A stretch of 11,314 bases of DNA from Isotricha intestinalis (Eukaryota > Ciliophora > Litostomatea > Vestibuliferida > Isotrichidae), in NCBI GenBank assembly GCA_023807065.1, contig JAJJLU010001039.1:1-11314 (forward strand). Direction: 5' to 3'. The translations under genes were made by a program, and so were the position numbers. The notes below the pieces were generated by a model. It did no database searches. It worked only from the letters and a program-made list of their open reading frames with translations, and was not told the origin of the DNA. Positions within the stretch are counted from its first letter, which is position 1. Each line of letters opens with the position of its first letter. This document shows positions 1 through 9,400 of this stretch, piece by piece.

Positions 1-49
1 CCCAATCCCCAATCCCCCAATCCCCAATCCCCAATCCCCAATCCCCAAT
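1..49. repeat. Telomeric repeat array, C-rich strand, unit CCCCAAT
   Basis: Seven head-to-tail units are visible: CCCAAT (cut by the window edge), CCCCAAT, one CCCCCAAT with five Cs at 14-21, then four perfect CCCCAAT units, after which the repeat stops abruptly. The C-rich strand reads 5' to 3' inward from the left end, the orientation expected of a left chromosome end; the G strand is ATTGGGG. Ciliate telomeres are of this kind (C4A2, C4A4, C3A3), and C4A2T differs from C4A2 by one added T. The unit and its position at base 1 make a chromosome end nearly certain; the taxonomic reading is less so. Confidence 0.95.
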
Positions 50-186
50 TTTGGAAAAAATTTTATTTTTTACTAAACTTTTTCATTCACCCCACAATAA
101 TTTTTATTTTTATTTTAATTATTACAAGGAATATTAATATCTTCGCAATCTAAATCATATAAATATATTTATTATATTTGAAAAAC
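50..186 (+). other. Subtelomeric leader / 5' UTR and presumed promoter region
   Basis: This short AT-rich stretch lies between the telomere and the first ATG at 187. It has no ATG on the plus strand, and frame 1 carries a TAA at 160-162, so the coding start is unlikely to lie further upstream. A TATAAATA string at 158-165 sits 22-29 nt before the ATG, but in DNA this AT-rich it has little specificity. T-rich runs and an ACCCCAC patch at 89-95 are the only other notable texture. Promoter and 5' UTR must both fit in about 137 nt, which is usual for gene-sized macronuclear chromosomes. No other element was recognised. Confidence 0.5.
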
Positions 187-3100
187 ATGAATGATAAAGA
201 TAACATATATCTTTACCAAGTTCAAACATTAAAAAGAGATGAAACAGATATTGGTCAAATAGTTTTAGATATTCAAAATCATATAAAAGAAGAAGAAAAA
301 TTTATTTATGATAAATCTTTTTTAGAAAAAAGAAATTTTATAGTTACACCAAATTCGATTGACAGAATAAAAAAAATTTCTTATTATATTTCCCGAGGAG
401 TACCTGTACTCCTTGAAGGACCTTCAGGTACTTCAAAGACTTTTTCAACAGAATTTGCTTGTTTAATTGCAAAAACAAAGAAACCATTGATAAGGTTCAA
501 TATGTCCTCAGACACAATACCCGCTGATTTATTAGGAAAAATGATATAAGATAAAAGTTCATTAGCAGGTATTTCACCACAAGAGGGACATTTTTTAAAA
601 GCATTTAAATATGGTCATCCACTTTTATTGGATCAAATTAATTTAGCATCACAAGCTGTTTTACAATGTATTGAAGAAGCTTTAGATTCTGAAGTAATGA
701 GTTTTGAAATTCCAGGATTTCCATTAACATCAATTAAGAAGCATCCTGATTTTTCACTTATAGCAACACAAAATCCAAACAAAGGACTGTTCGCCAATAA
801 AAGACAAAATTTAGGTAAAAAATTTATGTCTAAATTCCAAGTAATTACTTTTCCAGAATTTACAGAAGATGAATTAAATAAAATCGCAGTTGGGTTAGGT
901 AAAAACTTTGGGTTTAATGATTATAATGTATTAGAAGATTTAGTCAAATTTCATAAAAAATGGGTAAGTTCTGAAGAAATAAAAGATGATGTACAATGTT
1001 TTACTGTAAGGGAAATTGCTGCTTCTGTAAAAGCATTTTCAGAAGGAATGAATTTATTTGATACAATAATGACAATTTATGGTGCTAGGTATCAAAAATC
1101 TCTTAAGCAAAAATTGATAGAATTACTTAAATCTTATGAATCTTTTAAAGATATTAAACCAGAAGAATTAAAAATTCCTAATAATTTTCCTAATTGTTTT
1201 CAAAATATATCACTTTTACAATCAATTAAATCTATAAAATTTTCTCTTGATAATGAGAGACATGTTATTATTTCAGGAAATGAAGGAACAGGAAAAACTC
1301 AATTATCTTTATGGTTTGCAGAATGGTATGTTAAAGAAAAAAAAATAAAAAAACCAAATATTTTTTATTGTTTATGTACAGAAGAACTTAAATGTTCAGA
1401 CCTTATTGGAAGACAAAGTCCAACCAATGATTCAGAAAAAGAATTGATTGAATGGAAAAATGGATTTTTATCAACTGCCATAGAGAATGGAGGTGTTGTT
1501 GTTCTTGATGCCTTAGATCAAGCTTCTGCCACAGTCACTGAAAGACTTAATGGATTATTAGATCAAAAATATGATGATTCAGAAAAAGCGATATTTGATG
1601 TACCTGAAAATCCTCAAAAACCAGAAATTATTATTCATAAAAATTTTAGATTAATATGTACTACTGATATATGTAAAATAAATCAAATGTCTCCTGCATT
1701 TGTTAATAGGTTTGATGTTATTGTATTAGAAGATCAAATTGAATCTATTGATGAAAAGGAAAAAAAAGAATTAATAAAATTTCTTTTAATTAACTCTTAT
1801 AAAGAAAAGAAAATTAAAGCAATGATTGAAAAACATCAAAATTTAGAAAAAGATATAGATGGAATTAACAAAGATATACTTTATATTGATTTTAATGAAC
1901 AATCATTGAATGATAATGAAGAAAATAATATTCAAAATGAAGAAAATAAATTCGATGAAGATTTTAATAATCAGGAACAAAAAGAAGATACAAATGAAGA
2001 TGAAGAAATTGAAAATGAAGAACCTTATTTTGGGGAAACTGAAAATGAAAATGTTAATATAGAAGAAAATGAAAATGAGGAAAAAGAGAATATGAATGAA
2101 ATCCAAGAAAATATTTTTGAAAATAAAGGCAATAACAATAATGAAAACGAAATGTTTAAAGAAGAAGAAATACAAACATCAATAAAGAATGAAGTAGGAA
2201 ATGATTTAAAGGATTTAAATGAAAATTTAAATAAGGTTCAAGAATCAACAAAAGACAAAAGTGAAAATGATAGTAATGATAAACAGGAAATTGAAAATGA
2301 GGAAGTTGAAGAAGAAACGTATAATCCAAATGATGAATTAATTGAATTGGTATCTTCAAAATCGAATTCTTTTAAAACAATATATAAATTAAATCAATTT
2401 TGTAGAACTGTTAGAATTTTTATTAATTATTTCAAAGAAAAAGAGGAAATATCTCCAGCTTCAATTGTTGAATTTTGTTATAATATTCTAACCAAAGATT
2501 TTGAAAAAGGAAAATTAATTGAAATAGATCCAAAAATAGAAGAATGTTTATTAGATCTTGCAGAAGAACCTCCTAGTGATGATCCAAAATATTTTTATAA
2601 AAATTCAAAATTATTAAAAAATTATATAGCAGTTCTCCATGCATGTAAAATAGCAAATATTCATTTATGTGTTTATGGGCCTCCTGGAGCAGGTAAAACA
2701 TCAGGAACAAGAGCCTTTGGAAGAATAATTTCAAAAGAGCCAAATAAAAGGTTTGATTTTGAAATGCATTCTTTTCATGCAGGAACAAAGCCTAATCATT
2801 ATTATGGTACAACTACTTTAAAAGAAGGAAAAATATATTATAAAAATGGAACATTAACAAATTCATTAATAAATGGTTTCATGTTTATTGCAGATGAATT
2901 AAATCTTTCTTCAGTATCAAATATAAGTGCACTAGCCCCTGCTCTTGAAATGAACTTAAATCATAATATTTATTTCCCAGGAATTGAAGAACCTATTAAT
3001 ATTCATCCATATTTCTTTTTTGTTGTTTGTCAAAATGAAATTGGTACAATAGGAAGAAATACTTTACCACCTAATATTTTAAGAAGATTCAAAGAAATAT

Positions 3101-3426
3101 TTTATCCTCCTCAACAATTTGAAGATATTGCACAAATATGTAAAGAAATCAATAATAGTTTATATGAGAATGGAGAAGATAAAGTTTTAGATGATAAAAC
3201 AGCAGAAAGACTAGGTGAATTTATGATAAGATTAAACTCAGAAAATTTTAGTGAAATTTCTCAATGGTCTTTAAGAGATATAAATAAATTATTTCAAAGG
3301 CAATTACAACAATCTAAAGTTTCAGGTGTTTATCAAGGAATAACTTTTGCTCATAATTTATTATTTTATACATTAAGTTCAGTAAGTAAAGAGGAAATTC
3401 CAAATGTTATTGGAAAAAGTTATTAA
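187..3426 (+). CDS. Segment 1 (frame 1): N-terminus with AAA+ modules 1-3 and acidic insert
   Basis: This frame holds 1,079 codons from the first ATG (187) to TAA 3424-3426, with one internal TAA at 547. A TTG at 178 would add three residues, but there is no reason to prefer it in a eukaryote. Module 1 has GPSGTSKT (residues 78-85) and LLLDQ, module 2 has GNEGTGKT (364-371), and module 3 has GPPGAGKT (831-838) with intact Walker B FIADELN. An acidic Glu/Asn-rich insert of nearly 200 residues lies between modules 2 and 3. After TAA 547 the same frame continues at once with DKSSLAGISPQEGHFLKAF, the normal midasin-type lead into Walker B, so 547 interrupts one domain rather than ending a gene. 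The TTG at 628 is an ordinary Leu codon within Walker B, not a start. No signal peptide or membrane segment is apparent, so a cytosolic or nuclear protein is likely. Confidence 0.85.
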
Positions 3427-6400
3427 AAAGATACAAGATGTTTTTCATTTGACAACAGAAGAAAGAAATAATATAAGTCAATGTTTTAATTCAAAGGCTG
3501 AACTTAAAAATGATAGTCAAGGATGTTTATGAATTTTTAAAGGAAGCTGTTCAATTTCTTTTGAATTGTTCAAACAAATTTTTATAACAGCTGATAAACC
3601 TAATATTGAAGAAAATCCTATAATGAAGTTAACTTCTTTACTTGATGATTTATTTCAAATTAATTTAGCAAGTGATAAAGAACCAATTTTACTTATTGGT
3701 CCCTCAGGGTATAAAACATTTTTAGCCCAAAAGTTTCTTTTAAATGCCAAAACAATAACATTGAATCAAGAATCTTCAGTTGAACAATTATTAGGGTCAT
3801 CAGCATTCTTTTCAAAATCAGAAGTGAATGATTTTTATTTAAGACTTATAGTTTTAATATGTAGACTTAATAATTATAAAGAACTTAGTCAAAAATTAAA
3901 AGAAGGAACATTACTCGAAGAAGAAATTAATGATATAATTGAAAAAAAAAAAACAGATTTACCCAATTCATTTATTTATTCTATTGAAAGTTGTAGAGAT
4001 AAAATATTTAAGAGAAAAAAAAAAGAAGATGAAATCAATCCTTTATCTAATATGACTATTGAATTTAGACCTGGTCTATTTTTAACTGCTATTTTAGGAG
4101 CTTCTTGTTTGATTTTAAAAAACATTTCAAATTTGCCTACTATTATTTTAGAAAGATTCAATGAACTTTTTTCAGGAAAATGTAATATTACAGTAAACGA
4201 AGATATTCATAACACAATTACTCCTGAACATAATAAAGAATTATCAGAATTTAATAAAAATTTCAGAGTTTTTGGAACATGTCATCCTGGAGCCACATCT
4301 CAACTTTCAGAAGCAGTTATTTCAAGGTTTACTTTGATATATGTTGGGGAATATGCTTTAGATGAACAAAAAACAGTTCTTCTAAGTTATTGTGATTTAA
4401 ATAATTTAAATACAATTACTGATGATAACATTGATAATTTAATTGAATATTCTCAAAATCTTAACACTACTTTTCCTGGAATTAATTTCACTTTATTTCA
4501 AATGCTCAATTTATTAAAATTATCACATGATATTAATGTCAAATTAAATAGATATGTAAAAAATCCTTCAATGACAGAAGATGAAGTACTTTCATTAATT
4601 GTTTATTATTCTGCAAGAGGCCTATTGGATAACAGAGAGGCTTTAGTTTTGAAAAGATTATGTAATATTGTTAATTTGGAAAAACCCCCTGAAGAACTAG
4701 TAGATAAATTAGTTTCACCAATTTTCATAGATGAAGAAGAAGGAATCAAAGGAATTCGATCAAAAATTACTCATTTAATTCTCAAATCTCCAACTGTGAA
4801 AGAAGTTGAAAAGGATATTGCATTTATCCCTCAATTTTGTGAAATGATTGAAATAATACATTTTGGGTTGTCAAATAATGTTCCTGTAATTTTAGAAGGT
4901 ATGCCTGGACAAGGAAAACAATTATGCATTAATTATATAAGTGAACTATTAGGATATGAAGTTGTCAATATAATGATTTCCCAATCAACAAAAGTAGAAG
5001 ATTTATTAGGTAAAAATATTATTACAAAAGATAAAAATAAAAACATTAAAGTCATATTAAATGAAACAAAATTAGACTAAAGCACTCAAAAAACAAAATG
5101 ATGGAAATCTAATATCAGAAAGGCAAATATTTGTGTTTAATAATTTAAATAATGCAAGTCCTGCAATTCTAGAATTATTAACCTCGATTTTTGATAAAAA
5201 TCAAGAAAATGTTTTATTATCTGATGGTTCTACAATACCTAAAAATCCAATTAATATAATTGGTATTTTAAAACCACAAAACGGTGCAAATAAAGATAAA
5301 TTACCCCCAACTCTTCTCTATTCATCTTTATATCATATTGTTTTGGAACCAGATAATGACTCAATCAAAGAAGTTATATCAAAAAAATTAGAAAAAGAAG
5401 AATTTAAAAGTGATACAAATAAATTATTTAACAATTATATAAAAGTGAAAGATATAATTGAGAAAAAATATCAAAAAGAGAATTTTTTAAATTTTAATGA
5501 CATTTCAAAATTCATAAACTTAAGAAAAGTATCATATGGAAAAATAAATGATGTAACTATAATTTTTGCAATGATATTTGTTTATAGATTTACAGAAGAA
5601 GAAATTATATCAGATTTAAAACAAGAATTGCAAATACAATCAATTGACATGAAACCTACATTAATTTATGATATGCCAATAGGAACTTTAACATATAAAA
5701 TTGGGGAAAAAAATAAAATTCAAATAAGAACTTTTTTTAATAAACCTTTAACACATAAAGAAATAAAGGAATTAAATAACTGTTTTATATCTTTAACTTC
5801 AAATCAAAAGAGTTGTATACTTTTTTTAATTCTTTGTTCTTTAACAAAGAGATCAAGTTTAATACAAGGAGAGACTGCCTCTGGAAAATCTCATGTAATA
5901 AGAACATTTGCAAAGTTAATGGGGAAAGAATTAAATGTATATCAATTAAATTCAGAAAGTAGTACGTCCTTATTGTCAGGTCAATCGAAATTAAATACTA
6001 AAATAACAAAAGAAGAATCAGAAGATTTAATAAAAATTTTTTCGACTTTAGAAAGTTTTGAAAAAATTAATAATAAAATTAAAGAAATTTTTAAAGAAGG
6101 AAAATATGAAGAATGGACAGCAGATTCATTTAGAATTTTAATCAATATGATAAAAGATATAGAATCCGAGGGAAATAAAGAAGAAAAAGAAATATTACAA
6201 TCAGCAAGAGCAGAAATTGAGAAAATTATAATCCCTGCAAATAGATTTAATAATGATTATGATTCAGCTTTTGTAATTTCAATGAAAAAAGGATATTGGA
6301 ACTTATTTGATGGAATGGAAAGTGCTCCACCACAACTTTCAGAAAAAATATCTACATTAGTAGGAGAAGACTCAGAATTAGATCTATTTGAAACAGGAAA

Positions 6401-9400
6401 AGATAATTATTTTTTCACAAGAAAGAAAGATATACCAAATTCAACACAAATTCATGATGATTTCCTTATATTTATATGTCATAATATTTCTTCTCAAAAT
6501 GATAAGGCTTTAGATCCTAGTTTATTAAGTAAATGTATTTGTTTTTGTATGCCTCCAATAGATAGTAAAGAAATTGATAGTGCTCAAATTTTATATGGTT
6601 CTTTAATTAGGAATGATTTAGATAGAAAAATATCTCAATCTACTGCAACTAGACTTTCTTTTGTTCATAAATTTGTTAAAGATAAATCAAAAATAGAAGA
6701 AGAATTTTTTTCAGGAGATTTACAACCAACTGGAAGAACACTTGGATTTATAGGAAAAGAATTTTCTACATTTTTACATTCAATTGAAAATCCTAATCTT
6801 GAAATCTCTAAGCCAATTTGTCATTCACTTTTATCATTTTATGCAAATTCATATAACCCTTTTCTAAAAGATGAGGAAGGGAATATTAAAATTTCTGAAC
6901 TTGAGAAAAATAAAAAAGAAAATGAATTAAAAGAAAAATTTATTGATGATTTAGTTAAAACATTTAAAAATTCTGTTCCTGATTTTAATTTAGATAATGT
7001 TTCTCAATCAGAAAAATATTTGGATATTTTTTTGACTTTAAAAAAAATTCAAGAATTTGCTGTTTTTCCTGATACTACTAAAGAATTTGAATTTTTAATT
7101 AATAATTTTGTTGAAATTTGTATAGAAAAAGTTGAATTGGGAGATATTGAATTAATCATAAAACATTTATCGGATACACTTGAATTATTGTCAAAAATGA
7201 ACAATCATATTTCAGAAAGAGATAATTATTATCAAATTTATGTATTTACTAAATTATTAAAGGAAATAGAATTAGTGAAATGTAATATCTCAGATCAATA
7301 TATTGGAAGAAAATTAAATGATAAAGAATTATTACAAATTGAAGAGATAAAAGTGCCTTTATCAAGACTACATCTATTTGAAGGCTTGATTAAAAATAAA
7401 GAAATTTTTTCAGGGAAAATAAAGTCTTCAATATTTCAAAATAATATTTCTTTATTTACTGATTCAATTATAGAATTTTATAACACCAAAAATATGATTT
7501 CATTTAAAAACATGTTAAGTATATTAAAAGATAATCCTTATTTATTTTCAATAATGGATTTAATTTTCCCTTATAAAGCTTTCGCAAATACAATTGTGTT
7601 TAATATCACTTATTTAATGGATTTATTTACAAATTTATATTTAGCAAATGTAAATTTTGAAGTTAAAATAGACAACAAAAAAACCTCATTTTTTTTTGAA
7701 TCAACAAAAGACCAATTTAAAATGATTTGTATTTTTGTGATAAGTCCAAAATTTCTTTTGGATTTAGATACAAAGATTGAAAGAAAATTACATAAAGATC
7801 CAAATACAAAACCCACAATATTATTTAGAATAATCCCAAATTTAATTAAGGATCCGAGTAAAGATTATTTTTTTTGGAATTGTTATACTTATTTATCTAT
7901 TTTAAATATAATTAAAAATAAGAAAGAGAAGAGTATAGATGATAGAGAAATAAAAAAAATTTTGTCTCAATATATAGGAAAAGTAAATCAAAATCCTAAG
8001 TTAAACAAAAATTATGAATCATTCAATATTTCAAGATTTTTTGAAATTAATGACAAATCTTCTTTATTTGGTAAGATATGGGGATTTGTTTTAAACTTTG
8101 ATAGGAAGATTTTAAAGTTTCTAAAAACTTTTTGTTTTCAAATTGAAAAGCATTTACTCAATTTAGCAGAAATATTAAATCAAATAATTGAACCAAAATT
8201 AATTGAACCAATTTTGAATTTATGTGAATCAATGAAAGAATTTTGTTCAAAAAATAGTATTTTATGGCAAATTCATATTGGTCAATTTAATCCAGAACCA
8301 ATAAAAACTTCTTTATATAATAAAGCAATCAAAAGAGAGAAAAAATTAATTGATGAAGTTTTTAGTCAGCAAATTCAATTAAATGAAAATATAAAAGCTG
8401 ATTTCCTAAATTGTATTGGTGAAGCACAAAAAAAATAGATCAATTAATGTTAAATGATGTGAAAGATGAAAAATTAAGAAAATTGAAAGAACAATTAAAT
8501 GAAAATAAAAATAAATTGTTTAATGTTAAACCAAAAGATAATAAAATTATGATTGTAAAGAACCAATTATCAGCATATATAAGTCAATATAGTGATAATT
8601 TACAAATAGAATTAACTGAAGGAATAGTAAATGATATTACCGAAAAAGTTAATCATTTTATACAATTATCAAAACAATTAGATGTCACAAAAAATGAAAA
8701 TCATATAGATTGGCCTGATTGTATTGTAAAACAACCAATACCTAATGAAACTGATAACACCAACTATTTAGATATTTTATTATGGTATTCAAAAATTGTA
8801 AAAGAATTAAAACTAATTGATTTAGATATCAAAAATAATTTACTTAAAAGTATTATGAAATTAAATGAAAATCAAGAAATTTTACCTATTATTAATCTGT
8901 TAATGAATATAAATAATGATAATGTTTCAAATATTGATAGAAAAAATAAATGTATTATATATGGAAGTTTAAACGCATATTTTATATATAAATTATATAA
9001 ACAAGAAAAAACTTCTTTTTTATGGAATATAGGAGAATATATAAATAATTTTAAAAAAAGAGAAGAAATAAGTGAACCTTATTTTATTTCAAAAGTTGAT
9101 GATACTTTGAAAACACTTGAAGATAAATTTATGATATATATTCCAAAATTTAAAAAAACTGATTTGCTTTTTTTATTCATAAATGTAGTTAAAAATGATT
9201 ATAAAGGTAATAAAGATTATAAATTGGGACCATTGCTTGCTGAGTTTAATTGTAATCAAGTAATATCAGGTTTAAAAACAATTGTTGATAAATTATTAGA
9301 TAATAACAATAAAACGACAATTGAAATAATGGATGATATTTCAAAGGTAATTTACTTGGATTATCTAAATCTTGATGGGAAAGAAGAAGAAGTAAAAGAT

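Noticed and set aside
158..165. TATAAATA as a TATA box
   Set aside because: It is at a plausible distance from the ATG, but similar strings are expected by chance in sequence this AT-rich, so it is not listed as its own feature.
1903..2359. Two minus-strand open frames (1903-2175 and 2156-2359)
   Set aside because: They are antisense to the Glu/Asn-rich repeat; the Phe/Ile/His-rich translations are what the complement of GAAAAT-type words gives.
3382..3430. 49-nt intron beginning GTAAGT
   Set aside because: The phase is right and the donor is attractive, but the stretch reads as an ordinary charged helix and a shorter explanation (one extra A, or a 25-nt stretch) exists.
5051..5075. 25-nt GT...TAG intron in module 5
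   Set aside because: The phase fits, but it would remove VILNETKL, which aligns with IYYKNGTL of module 3 and IEWKNGFL of module 2. Spacing from LLGK to KAL also fits the other modules only if this stretch is coding.
2573..7816. Minus-strand open frames at 2573-2788, 3976-4161 and 7610-7816
   Set aside because: All are short and lie opposite clearly coding AAA+ or linker sequence, with no domain or conserved feature of their own.
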